Of a DNA stretch of 64,000 nt, positions 37,620 to 50,500 are shown piece after piece (the stretch's first letter is position 1; each line of letters begins with the position of its first letter). The notes beneath the pieces were generated by a model that was not told where the DNA came from, did no database searches, and saw only the letters and a program-made list of their open reading frames with translations. The stretch comes from Acanthopleura granulata (lineage: Eukaryota > Mollusca > Polyplacophora > Chitonida > Chitonidae), in NCBI GenBank assembly GCA_016165875.1, contig JABBOT010000001.1, positions 37,937,011 to 38,001,010 of the forward strand, in the 5' to 3' direction. The position numbers were made by a program, and so were the translations under genes.

Positions 37620-40600
37620 CTTTTAAACAGAGATTTAAATTAGATCTGCATTTAAACTTAAGATCTTTAGAAATACAAGCAATAATTAACTAACGTGAAT
37701 CTGAGATTTTACTTGTTTCACATGAGCTTACATGCGTCAGGTCAGCTTTTAAGGAACTGTTCTTGTTCGGTAACTGCTTTAAACATAGGTAGACAAGTTC
37801 TTACGGTATACATATATTGTATACAACGGTGGCCTTAGCGACAGGTATTGCGCAACGATAGGTCTATATTCAGTCAGTTGAAAAAATGCTTCCTAGTCCA
37901 TCTTTACAGCATTTTAGTGTCTTTTATTCAGTCCATAAGACCCGAGTGTAGGAGTTTTACTGGAAATTAAACATTACATCAGTATAAGAAAAGCGCTCGA
38001 ACGGTTTGTATGTTTTCAGACTATGATTTCCGCAGATCATATTTTATTACACTCAGAAGGCAGAATAAATAACAAGGAAGGATTCTGGTGAGGTTATCTT
38101 GAAAAACAACAGGCGTTCTAACATAGAGGAACTGATTAGGTTTAGACGTGACATTGACAAATGCCAAAGACAAACAGTTAAGCTTGACAAACGACTTCTG
38201 TTCAGAAACTTTTGGTTCATGTATATAACCTTATGAAAGAAAGCACCAGGGGCTGGATATCAATTAGTTTTTAATATTTGGAAAAATCCTCGAGTACGCC
38301 TGACTTATGGAGAGGACATTATACAGAGCTTCTTAATTAAATCGTGTTTTTGATTTAATATTATGATTGCTGACCTTGGGTATGGTTAAAACTTGACAGA
38401 GAAAGTAAGAACATGAAAAAAACGCATTTTCCTACACTATAACCATTTTTTCTATTCCTCCGATATCGCTGTTCATGCGTCGTTCGATGATCGACGACGC
38501 TGTTGTGACCCTACGCAAAGCCCTTCGTTTATCTCCCACCAGTGTTAGTGTAAGTTATATTGTTACTCATAATTATTACAGGCAATAGCGCGGATATATC
38601 ATACTGAGCAAAGTGTGTGTAAAGAGAGTTACGCTGATAATACACGAACTTTTCAAACAGCTCACTTTCATTGATAAAACCTTACAAGCAGAATAAATGA
38701 ATGTAAGTGCTGCCTGCCCTAGTAGGCTGTTTATGAATCCATTCGTATCATTCTATAAACCTGTCCTTAAAAGTTTCATATCAAAACAAACCCCAATAAG
38801 ATAACTCTTTATATTATATTATGTCTAAAAGTACAACGAAGTTATAGAATATTAAAGACTACAGGATAGAGTGTAAAACCAGAACAGAGGCGACAGTGTC
38901 ATAGTTGGCAAATGGTCACACATTGCCGGTGAAATCCAGTCTGTTGTTAATTTTCCTCAGTTAGGGTTTTATTCTAGCTGTAACAAGTAGTAACTTACAC
39001 CTGCCTAGCACCATGCCACAAGCAGAATTAGTTAATAAAACTGCGGTGATGTCAAATGACTAGACGTCACCGGTTTAGAATTACTCAAACTGCTTTTTTG
39101 TCATCACATTGAATATAGTTATACAATAGCATGAAAACAATGCAAAGGGACAAGGAATTAGTCATTTGTACAAGGTTGACCGTTCTAAACGTTTTCATGT
39201 CCAAAACCGTATATTACTTTGCATGGGTTGGTTATATGTCTCCACAGTGAATAATTGTCGGGAGTAACCAAGCAACAAATATATTACACGTTCAAATCAT
39301 ACTAATACTCCTCTACTGTCAAAACCTGAAGGAGCTTGAAGATATCACTCCATATGCTATAAGTAACACCTGAGACATACTTCAGAATATTTCCAAACTG
39401 TGCGAACTACTGTTCACAAGTCGTCCCTGACACAGTGATACGCAAACTCTGTTCCGAGGTTTTCTGTTTCCTTTGTCTTCTCGGAACCAGTCCTTGGAAT
39501 GTATAGTTGACTTGGCCGTGGTAAATTTTACAGTTTGGATAGTTCATTACATCTTCCTTTTTAAGCCCAACAAGGTGCGATGCTGCCTCAAGTCTCTCAT
39601 CGGGTTTGCCGGTTTGATGAGCTATATCAAACATGGCCATTTTTAGAGATTTCCCAGGAACTGAGTCAACATGCGGTTCCTTCGCCTGTCAACAGCGTTA
39701 CAGAATCCTACAGCAGGAGAGCTTCTTAGAGATCACGTCGAGAGGCCATACGTTCCTCGTGTGAAAATATGAAAACATGTTCAGCTGGTCGCAATACATC
39801 TTATAGAGTGCCTTCGCAAGTAAACTGTGTGTCGTAATTTATATTGTTTTCAATAGCCTTTTCCTGGCATTTTCCAAGGGTTCTAATTGGTTGTAATATA
39901 AATTACCTTCTGTGTGCCAGCATGGTGGCCAGTGAGGAAATATTTTAAGCTTAATAAATAAATCGCAAAGACCACCATTCCTTTACTCCTCTCTCAGCAT
40001 TTTCATATAAATCCCTTAACCACCAGCACTGAACGTCAGAGGTGCGCAGACATAGCTTCATCAAAACGTCACAGAGCATGTCGTACAAAGACAAGTACGA
40101 AAGATTGGGAGAAGCTGTCATTATTTTTTTCCATCCGTTACAAGGTAAAAGCACTTTTGAATATATTGTATCAATGCAGCCTTTTTTATCAAAGATAAAG
40201 CCGTGAAATTTCAAGGAACATCATTATCAGACTTGCAAGCTGTCCTCGACTGGATGCTTTGATGGATCTGTGAAAAAATCTCATTGTTCAGCTTAGTCCG
40301 GCAGCGGAAACATCCATATATGACCTGGTCTTCTTTATTGTTCATTAATTACTGTAAAGACTGTAGATTATGATGACCTTTTCTGACAGCTGCCACTAGT
40401 CGACCTAAATCCACAAATCTGCCTGAATTAACAGCAACAAAAAAGGGAAATGCCTGCGCAGGTAGTTATACTGGATAAACTTACAGGAACAGCTCTATAA
40501 TGGTTACAGCTATACGGTGGACATACTTTTATCATAGGTGCGATTCCGTGTGAATTAAAGTGCCAATGTATTACATTTTAAATCATTTATAACCCTTAAA

Positions 40601-41450
40601 ATTTTCATGTTATGGTTCTCTTACTCTTCAGATGCGTAAAGTTAATAGCTTGTTGAAAGTTTGCGTGTCCCGAACGAGCACACAGGTTGGCACTATCCCC
40701 GATCTAGTACCTTGCGCCTAAGTGGCGACCACCAATAATTTAGCCAATACATCCGAAAGAAAAAGAAGGTATTCTCGCAATAGTTTGATGTGTTCCTGCG
40801 AGGCTCAAACCGCAACTGGGGGTCGCTGAGACGTTTAAATCAATAGGCCTTAAAACTAAATTAATAGGCGTTTTCCCCAAACTTGGCTAATGCTTGTCAA
40901 TGAATAATCCAGATAGATGGGAGTGCCCCTGGTCTCGGGCAGTGCTGGAGATACCGAGAGAAGTGGGAGGGGTTGGGAATGGGGGAGGGGATTTGCATCT
41001 CGAAAAAATGGACGCTGAGTGATGGAGCTGTGTAGGTACGGTCGGATACTGAGTGACGGAGAAGACGGTTGCACTTGAATCACGCTGACAGTAATTAAAG
41101 GATTCTGTTTCCTGGTAAAAGGGTCGCAAATATATTTCAGCAGCTCCTAAATCCCCCAGACAACTCACCATGCCATTCTTCTAGGGTTGTCCGCAAATAC
41201 CCTTTTTAGTCAGCAAACGAGGTTTGGACAGTGGCAACCCAAAACATTCCATCCTATTTATTTTGTGCAAGAAGAACTCCAGAGAAGGATGTAAAATCAA
41301 ACCATCCATGAATTTCGTTGTTTTTAATTTTGTTCAACTCGTTTTAAGTATCGTACACACGAAAGTTTCACATGAAAATGCTTATTTCTGCATTCATTTT
41401 TCCCCACCAAACTTCTTTGTTTTCTTTTGTACTTCAGGTACATTGTAGTC
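37620..41450 (-). repeat. Unit U copy R3b, inverted partner of copy B
   Basis: Collinear with B (see copy B). It lacks the SINE at 12,510, the block 11,850-12,360, and the roughly 1.2 kb middle section 14,920-16,110 (junction near 38,365, where tail sequence meets gattgctgaccttgggtatg). A 77-codon frame at 39,407-39,640 (reverse) is open here but interrupted in A and B by about 10 extra bases. Confidence 0.8.
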
Positions 41451-41461
41451 GACAAAGATCA

Positions 41462-41690
41462 GGGGCCGATTCAACGACACTCGACTTAAGCAAAACGACT
41501 TAAGTTAATTAAATGGCTTAGCTGAGCGAGTTTTATCTAACTGTTTACATCAATTTCACACAGCAAAAACGTAAACGGCTTAGTATTGTGGAATCGACTT
41601 AAGTCAGTTTTGATGTGGCTTAGCCAGTTTCGGTGTGTTAAGTCAGTTTTATTGGCTAAGCAATGTTTTGTGGAATCGCCCCCCCCCCCC
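41462..41690. mobile_element. MITE, CTTAAG-rich, with terminal inverted repeats
   Basis: Left end ggggccgattcaacgacac; the right end in reverse reads gggggcgattccacaaaac. The interior repeats words such as gacttaag and ggcttag. The poly-C at 41,680-41,690 forms the right tip. It sits exactly between the end of R3b and the start of R4. It shares terminal words with the element at 53,656. Confidence 0.65.
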
Positions 41691-42604
41691 GAGTCGTAAA
41701 AATAAAGTATTTTATTAAAAAAAAATTAACGTGTACAGTTTGCGAGTCTCTTATTTATATGTGTTGAGTGACGAGAGTAATTTTTTAGGAACTTGCACAT
41801 TTGCATTAACTTTGTAAAACCTTCGCAGACCAGTACCTCTGTACTCTCTTCATGTAACGTGGACAGCAGTGGCAAGGGCTCAATAGGAATAAAATTCATA
41901 TATTAGTTCAGAAAATGCTTTCTTGTCAGTGTTCACAGTCTATGGCCGTCTCTCATCCAATTCATAAGGCCCAAGTGTCGGTGATTGTCTGGAAATCAAG
42001 AACTACTTCAGTATAAAAAATAAGAGGAATGTGTTCTGCTTTTGCAGGTAAAATTTCTCCAGATCAATTTCTACGAAAATGCAGAATAAATGATCATGAA
42101 GGTTTCTGATCCCATTATATAACTTCAAGAAACAAGTGTACATGTCATACACGAACAGTTAACGCTGACAAATGACATCTGTTAGCAAAGCTCTGGTAAA
42201 TAACCTTACACAAGAAAACACCTGCAGTTACTCTGTTTAATATCTGAAAAATCCAGGAGTTCGCCTGAATTATCAACATGACATGATACAGAGCCACTTG
42301 ATTACAACAGGTTTATGATGTAATATCAAAAAAAGGGAAAATCTTTATGTCTTTCAAAGAGTTAATAAAATTTATGAAATAACTAAGGATAAGCATGAGC
42401 GAGAGCATTAGTTCGGAAATGACAAATTATCAATGCCCGTAACCAACCACTCGTTCTCCAGTTCTAAGTGGTGCTGTTTTCTGCAATACGTATAAAAGCA
42501 ATCGGCTATGTCCACAGCTTTATTTCCACGTAAAACACTCTGACTTTACATTTACTGATTTGAAACTCATCTGTTTTGCCCCTTTTGTCCTCAGTGTGTA
42601 ATTT

Positions 42605-42850
42605 TTGATTGGTGTTTTGCGTTGTAATGAAGAATATTTCACTTCTATGACGGCTGCCAGTATTATGGTGGGAGGAAAGTGGGCAGAGCATGGGAGAAAC
42701 CCTCGTCCATCGGCAGATCACCTTTCCCCGTACGACAGGAGAGGAAGCCATCATGAGCTGGTCTTGAGGTCACAGCATGAGTGATGAGAAGCTCCTGGGT
42801 CATTGCTCTGCGCTAGCGCGCTAATGTCGTCGGCCATGGAGGTCCCTCTC
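42605..42850 (-). mobile_element. SINE, antisense, nearly full length
   Basis: Starts with the reversed tail (gattggtgttttgcgttg), includes attatggtgggaggaaag and gagaggaagccatcatgagc, and ends with the tRNA-like head (tgcgctagcgcgctaatg, ccatggaggtccc). Confidence 0.85.
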
Positions 42851-42904
42851 GAAATGTGTAAAAGCTGTAAGACATAGAAGCAGGCTTCTGTAAGTTTCTG
42901 CAGA

Positions 42905-43015
42905 ATATTGATGGCCGTAATCTTCCCTCGGTTATGTCTGGTTTTCTCCAACCATAATACTGCTGGCCGTCAAATGTGTCACATATTCTTGAATCCAGTC
43001 AAATAAATAAATAAA
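42905..43015 (+). mobile_element. SINE 3' fragment, orthologous to 35,221-35,355
   Basis: ggttttctccaaccataata, catattcttgaatcc and the aaataaataaataaac tail. It shares its insertion site with the piece in R2; the following unit sequence (aaacttgtttttattagctc) matches 35,352 onward. Confidence 0.75.
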
Positions 43016-44379
43016 CAAACTTGTTTTTATTAGCTCCTCCTATAACCATACGTGTCCTCAAAAATGTTTTTCAGTGTTTCAGTACCACTATGTATTCCAT
43101 TGTAACAAGCTTTCATGAGCAAAACTTTCATCGACAGTTACATGCTTAAGTTTGACAGTGTCCATGTATCTTGATAGGTGCTGAGTACACCCTTTTGTTT
43201 CGTGTAGTCCTTTAAACTGTATCATGGTATTAGTAAAGTTAACAATGTACACTACAGAGAACGACCCGGAGAACCAGCTCCACCACGGATAGTAAACAAC
43301 CCAGCCTTGTTTGAGACACAGGCAGTGTCCGATACATGTGCATGGCTCGTATCTTTACATACCTGAAGAGTGGCACTCCAAATCCGGCAATATGCTTGTG
43401 TGGTGCCGCTAGTAAATCGTGTAGTGCGTGTCGTATATTGATACATCGGCTATTTCCGGTGTGTGTACAACCCCATCCTGCTAACACTCACATTATGTAA
43501 GCTCTAAACTCTGCGGATAACTCCGAAGAAGTGAGCGTTCAATCTTGATCGACTAACAGCTGCATTGTGTGTGCTGTAAAGTTGCCCAGCGCTGGCTGAC
43601 ATGTCGTATGATCTGGCGATGCCCATTCTCAAGATTCTTTTTGCACCGCTCATCTCACTTTGATCACTGTAACATTACGGTGTCCAGACGTGCTCGTGGA
43701 TTATAGAACAACACTAAGATAAGTGCAGCGTGAAGGATTTGACACCCCTGTCCGTGACATCTACTGAAAGTCTTGGCCTCTGGGAGAGGGATGGGAAAAA
43801 CACATCTGATCTCTGGAGAAGAATTTTTTAAGTCGTGCAGTTAGCACCTCCCAATGTGGTATTGATGTCGTCGAGGCATACGAGCTGACCACTTTGAATG
43901 GAAATAACACTGTTTTTGTTTGACAAAGCACTTAACGTTCGTGAATAAACATCGCTCGGATTGGTGACCTTTGGTACAGATTACGCTGAACAGAAAACAA
44001 GTTAGCACTTGTCCACACACTCTAGTGCCTATACCATTGCAACACTGAAACAATAAACTGCATTTTTGTTAAAAAAAAAAGAAAAAATAGCACCTATGCG
44101 CTTTGCATTATCTTGATTACGATAGCATAATTCAAAAAGTCAAGGGTATATATACCATCCTCACGTATCTGTTGTCTACATGTTGCCATGGACGTTAGAC
44201 CAGACGTATTATACATGTACGATTGATAGGGGACGTAGGTGAGTCCTAGCGAATAAACAAGACAATCTGTCGAACAAAATGGTACTCCAGAGGAGAAGAA
44301 AAATGCCAAAATCCTGTACTAAGATACATGTAGATGAAGTCCGATATAATCACAAGCCCCTTACAGAGCAACTGACATG

Positions 44380-44900
44380 TCCATGAAATCTTATCTCATA
44401 ACACCCTATAATTACCTCGGAACCGGCTCGTTTTCATGACATACTTCTTGGTGTTCCATCAGTTTCTGTCAACAGGACGACAAGATGATTTGTGCATATC
44501 CTTCGTGAAAGGTTACCACTTAATATTACACTGTCTGCGAACCAGGCAAATCATATCTAGATAAGCTAAGGTATGTGGAAGCTGATGTCAGGCTAGAGGA
44601 GAAAGCACCTGTGTCTTTTCACGGGGCTCCTCTCTGGCAATTTCCACAACCTAAGCTAATATTTGACCCATAAAGTCAAAAAGGCCAGATGGAAATATCC
44701 ATTATAATTCAGCAAAGTTTTGATGGAATCAAGGCTAATTATCTCGACTATAACCTTATATACTGATTGGTGGAAGGATGGAGACAAATGCGTCTGCTGC
44801 TGTCTTAGGACAACGAGTCTCTTCTCCTCGCCTTCCATCTTCATTCTTTTCAATGGAGTTGCTTTGGACAATAATTAGAAATAAATATAAGAATCCCCTT
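44380..44900. promoter_or_regulatory. Candidate conserved non-coding or regulatory element
   Basis: Outside all repeats seen here. Binding-site-like words are dense: tcttatctcataa and agataagctaagg (GATA-like), ggccagatgg (E-box), aggctaattatc and ggacaataattag (homeodomain-like). On the minus strand CCAAT and TATATAAGG occur at 44,771-44,752 but only a few bases apart, too close for a classical promoter. Composition-based only; no gene is attached in the window. Confidence 0.3.
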
Positions 44901-46500
44901 AATTCTTGTAGTTTTATCCTTACGTGTATATAGGAAGCTAATTAAAAGAAGTAAAATCTTTATAGGTATGAACCTAGGTATGAATAAGGTACTTCAAAGA
45001 GGTATGAACGGTAACACAGCCTTAGACAGACAGCCAAAGACTGCCCTTAATAAATCTAACTCTCTGATAAAGATTCCGTATTCGAATTTTAGACCCAATA
45101 TTCTTTTGCACGCAAAACAAACCGCATGTGTGAAATTCTTACATTCTTGGACGCTCCTTAGTGGCATGAAGCACATCCTATTTGACAGCGTAGATCAGCG
45201 TAGCGTCCACTCTAAAATTGGATTGTTTGACAGCTTCAGGCGATTCTGTTATTCATTATTTGAAGGCTTTTAGCCTAGACCATAAAACATAATTCTAATA
45301 CATTTCTACATGTATACACACTTTTCTAGATCACATATTGTAAAAAATATAGGTTTGTTTTCGAATGTGTGTTATTTTACCTAGTCTTAAACATGTCCGT
45401 GTACTTGTTTTAGCTTGGATGTTCTCTTTATCCAGTCGACAACCATTTACTGTCCCCAGGCTTAAACATGTTGTCGCTAAAATGACTTCAGTACTGCCAA
45501 AGTGGCGTTAAGCCATAATTATTTTTCATTCATTCATACAAAGATTGGCATGAAAAACGCTTGAACGCTGTTCCCCGAGCAAGATTGCTCATCATGGTTG
45601 ATAGAGAATCTACCTATACAATGATTGATTGATTGACTGATCGGTATTTATCGCCAAACTAAGGAATGCTTCGTATGGACTGAGCAACAGAGGCATCCGT
45701 AGTGGACGCAAGTAATTGACAAAGTTTCCCAGGTGAGACACAGGCTTAGATATAAGTGTCAGAATCTACGTAATAATAACAATAACATATTCGCATCATA
45801 CCACTGAAATGATTTTTCCTCAAGTGCTTTAAGATATAGTATCTACCAGATTTTTTATTCTGCCTCAATGCACCATTCCCCTCACTTCATGGTCACTTTT
45901 GGGCATTTCTTTCTCTCTTCTTAAAATAGAAGACAGCTCATGACTTACAAAATTAGATTACAAAACTGTCTTTTGAATGCAAAAAACCTGTTTGAATTTG
46001 AATGAACTCATTGCTGAATTATCTTCGTTTGAAGTGTGGAGAATTTAGCTGCCGACTGGTGATCTGAAGGCGCTCATGCTTTGTAAGCTTATGGGAGACT
46101 GTGTTAGATATCAGCTGTTTATCTGCTGCGACGTAAGTGTTCTGATTTGACTGTCAATAGAACATGTAATAACATAGGGACAGGACGTTGTTTTTATGTT
46201 ATACATTTAATGAGTGAACAACACTGCAAAGTATTTCCTGACCATTGTGTTCTGCCGGGAGTAAGTTTCTCGATCATTTCATGCTATAAATTTACAGGTA
46301 TACTTAAACTTGAACCACAACCCCAGCAGCTTACTACGGTGTCAAGTGACAAGAGTGTTCCGTGCTTGGAACAATTGCGTCACAGCCCAGACAGAATGGC
46401 AGCGTTTCATGATAGCCGACGAAGCACGGTTAAATGTCAATTCAACTGTCCTAGTAGCTGTTAGAAGAAATGCTTTATGGAAATAAACATAACATTGTCC
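44900..46500. other. Unassigned stretch with two unrecognised frames
   Basis: Frames of 101 codons (44,968-45,273, +) and 105 codons (46,147-46,464, +) have ordinary composition but no recognised motif, no splice context I can support and no neighbours in the same frame. 45,620-45,645 (gattgattgattgactgatc) looks like the reversed tail of a second SINE family. Confidence 0.35.
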
Positions 46501-46899
46501 AGCCTTTTTGGCAAACTTAACTTTTACCCTCCGCTGTCTTTCACTTTAAGCCTTTTGATTTAAATCTTTATACCTTACTGTTCTCTCTACAATTTACGTT
46601 ACACTTCACCTGTCTTCTCCATTAAGTCATGCAAGGCCCCAGAATTAAAGATTGAGCATGGGAGAAAGTCCGTGGCCAATGCTGAGTCGGAGCCGAAAGT
46701 TTTGTGTTTTGATTGCACTATAATACCTATTAACTCAAGGTGTAATACAATCATGGCCTGCTCCCAGGAGAGGGTGATGATGAATTCTTTTGATGGCGGG
46801 CTCAATTATAATGAGTTATGTGCACCAAGCCCCAGAGATGGTTCTTTGTAGCAAATGCTACCTGCCAAGCGGGAGGTAATGAAATTCGTCCTGAGCAGT

Positions 46900-47560
46900 C
46901 GGGAAAACCAGTGTCGACAAGGTAGTTTGAATGGGATAATGGTCGACGCCTCAGGGTGGACCTTCCGCGCATGACTTCGATTGTGCTTGATATATTTACT
47001 TTGTGAAGTAATTCTCCATGTTTTTCACGATGAAAAACAGCGGACTAATTCATGGATTTCCAATAATAGCTGTAAGCTTTGTGTGAGTTGCGACCTACTA
47101 TTTACACCGGCATCATATTGGCTGTCTAAAATTTGATCTTTCGCAGAACTCATTGTAGCGGGTTTCATTTCTTCGCCCTCTCCTCTGGTCCACTCCTTAA
47201 GGGGCAATTTGTAAAGTTGGACCATAAATCAGCCAATGACACACTTCACTCCTTTGCGGCTTTAGTTTGTAAGTTGCCGTTTGAGGGATGTCAGCCACCA
47301 GGCCATAAACAAGCCCTCTCCATTAGCCAGTTTCTTTCATATCAAACATTGCCATATCTCTCCGATTTCGGTCGAGTACAAACCAAACATGGAATCGGCT
47401 GTGATTACAACCAATAATTAATCCTGAGCATTGAATCGATCGGAGAGATATCAATATAACCGTGTTTTAATGCTCATCGATTAGCCGTATTTAACGGGTC
47501 TCTCACGGACTGCTGCTTAATAAAACGCTTCTCGAACCAAACTGGCGCCCCATGTCGGAT
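46900..47560. promoter_or_regulatory. Candidate conserved non-coding or regulatory element
   Basis: Single-copy in the window and less decayed in appearance than its surroundings. 47,410-47,510 holds two ATCGAT sites (Onecut/Cut-like), ccaataattaatcctg (homeodomain and bicoid-like), and aatgctcatcgattagccg. 47,320-47,370 reads smoothly without low complexity. Suggestive of a developmental enhancer. This is inference from motif density only. Confidence 0.3.
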
Positions 47561-47599
47561 CGGAATCGGTCGATCAGTCGTGGAACACACATGTTTCTG

Positions 47600-50500
47600 A
47601 ATAGCTTCGGCATTCACTTTCTTACTTACAAGGGCAGTCGGTACATTACATGAAATGTGATTTCAATGTCCATGTTTTTACCAAAAGGACATGCTTCTAT
47701 AAATGTATGCAACTTTGTCACTTCTGCAAAAAGGTTTAAGTAACTTTTGTCTCCTTCAGGGCCCTAATAATCCAATATCCAGAGCACATACACCAAACAT
47801 CATTTTAACCACACTGACAACGAAAGGTAGTGAAACAAGTATACATTATTATTTGTTATTTTTTGGCATTTATAAAAGTATACTGCCATTGCATGTAACG
47901 TTGGAGAGTTGTGTAATATAAGCTCTATGCTAAATATAAAACCATACTGGAGACTTAATTATGTGTGAAACAAGTTCTTTTTAAGTTAGTATGCCTAAAC
48001 TTTCAGCCAAACGTGTACACGGTTGCTGAAAACAAAACTGTGTCTTAATAATTAAACATACATTAAAATTTGTTTCAAGGCGTCGATTTCATGCCAACAT
48101 TTCCTTTTTGCCTGTAGGTTTCCGTGATCTGGTGCCTAGGAGTACACTTAAAGCAGCTGCTTTCATTAAATCAAGAGGCTTTTAAGTATGACCGTTACAG
48201 GAATTGATTGAACACCTGTTCTCGTGGAATAGAGTTGGGTGGGGCCGCGTATATCACCAATGGCAACCCGTAAGACACGTTGTCTTTGCTGAGTGATTGA
48301 AACGGTGGCGTTACAAATTGAAGTCTTCAGCAATAGCGAAGTTTGTCGAGTAAAGCTCACGCCGAATTTCGTGCCATGGTGATCAATTTACCACTTCAAT
48401 GCGAAATTAGAGTTTATATCAGGGCACCTACTGTTCTGTATGTGATCCCGGATGGTAAGACACCCGGTATTAAAAGAAAAAGAGTGCAAATAAGTAATGT
48501 GCAGTGCCCAATTGCCCAAGTCTTGTGCTTTTTAATGATACAAAACCCATATTTTTTCTGTCGTGTATGTTTCTGGAAAAAACAACGCTTAAATTTTTGA
48601 GTTGTACAGAAAGTACGCGTTCCGTTTTGAAGCAGACATTGCATGAGGCCTTGCCACCATTATTCAATCAAAACATAGGGCGCATGGTGAGTCGGTAATG
48701 TCGGTGTGTCCGACGTACCATAGCCTTATTCCTCAAGATTTTTAATGATTTCTAACTTATGATAGGCAAACAAATTAATATTCCAGAGTAGACAACTGAC
48801 ATTCAGCTTATATCATTGTACCAAGTTTCTCACTTTTTTGTCTGTCTTTCAAATAATAATGTAAATCAGTAATGAGTTGTTGTCCGGTACACGGGAATAA
48901 TTATTATATGTCCTTATGCAAAAAAAGTTTTATTTAAAAACAGTGCATCAAGTGGAATACATCATCAAAGATAGTATGATGGTGACCAATTGTGTTGTCG
49001 TTACAATAGAAAATGTAATATCACTAGGCTACCCCTTTGTTATAACATGAAGCTACAGACGCTGACTTTAATATTGCAGCAGTGAGCACTACTGAAGTTT
49101 TATCTAATCGCGCACGTCGGAAGTAAGTCAAAAAATGTAACCTTGCATATTTAAAGCGAAAGTAGCCTGCGAAATGGATATGCATGAATCTGGGAAGGAT
49201 TTCCCTGACGCCTATGGTCTATTTGGTCTAAATATAGTATAGCTATAGTATGTGTTATACATATATAGTATTGTATTTTGAAATTAACTCACTCACTGGA
49301 ATTTAGACGGTTCTACACTGGGAGACATGTAGGTAGTGAAACAAGTATGTGGCCTGTTTATTTCAACGCTATAGCCCTGACTATTTTGCCTTCATTATAT
49401 ATACAGTGTCAGATTTTCTTCTCTTGTTTATACAAATGCGTTTAAGAGATGTATACACGTGTGTAACAGAGACGCTAAACACATGGCCACAGCAGGTGTA
49501 TAAAGTTTATCTACCTATTAGATACAGACTTATCCACTGGTCTTCTCCATGCTCATCTCAGTTTATTCCACCTGTAAACACGTCCGCCGTCGAATAAGTG
49601 AAACAGTCTTGAGTACAACGTTAAATGCCAATGAAATAAATAAATACATACAAAGTGCGCCGAATCGTATTAGTGGGGAGTCAGTGTAACCCGTATATCT
49701 GGCATCACGTTGTCAAAGTGGGGTACCACGGTGCAAGTATCACGGTGGGAAGGGTTTTAAGTGAGCTGTGACTAAACTTAGAAATAAGCAAGGAAACCAT
49801 TACTCAGAGTCGTTAATATAACGACTCAAGAAGCCCTTACGTGGGCTGTGTCAGTAGGATACAACTGTTTTCACATTAATTAAAAGGGCCGTGTATCAAG
49901 GTGCGAATAAACTTGAAGACAACTGTTTCGTAGAAACAAAACTTGTTTAAATGATCAATGTGCCAATATTAAGCTGTAAGAATGAAGCTGCAAGGTCAGT
50001 GACTCAGCAGTAGGGCTATAGTGAGTGTTCAAATCTGGCTTTATATTATCACGATGTTCGCATTAAGCCGCAATGAGATTTTATATCAATTGTATTAGTG
50101 ATATCAAGCTGGCCTTTCATTAAAAATGTGCAAGTATGATCGTTAAAGTATCACGGCTGACGCGAAGGCTTTACGTGAGCTATATCAGTAGGATGATGCG
50201 TTCTTCTCATTAACAAGGTGCAAATAGTAAGGTGTTTGTATCAAGATATCACTATTACGGTGACAGGAGACTGAAACGAGCAAAGTACAAAACTAAAGTT
50301 GGTAGGAAACATCAAAGACTGTGCGATTCATGCCAAAACAACGCTTGAGCCATGTAAACACCTATTAGTACATTTGTATGCAATTAATGGTGTAAAGAAG
50401 TAATAACTCAGTGTACATGCACATAATAAATTGAAAAGTGCCGTTTCAATGAAATACGCGTGTGTTTGATAGTGCATTCAGAAGTCATTCCAGATATCAC

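Larger units (their letters stand above)
41725..43990 (-). repeat. Unit U copy R4, rightmost copy
   Basis: The unit end at 41,725-41,890, the tail at 41,900-42,480, 43,020-43,210, 43,230-43,640 (matches D 22,510-22,080, including tgtggtgccgctagtaaat) and 43,640-43,960 (matches D 22,060-21,850) follow the unit in reverse. Two SINE pieces interrupt it between 42,605 and 43,015. Confidence 0.8.

Noticed and set aside
44968..45273. 101-codon frame as a host gene
   Set aside because: No recognisable motif, no upstream or downstream exon, and a 60-codon frame on the opposite strand over the same bases.
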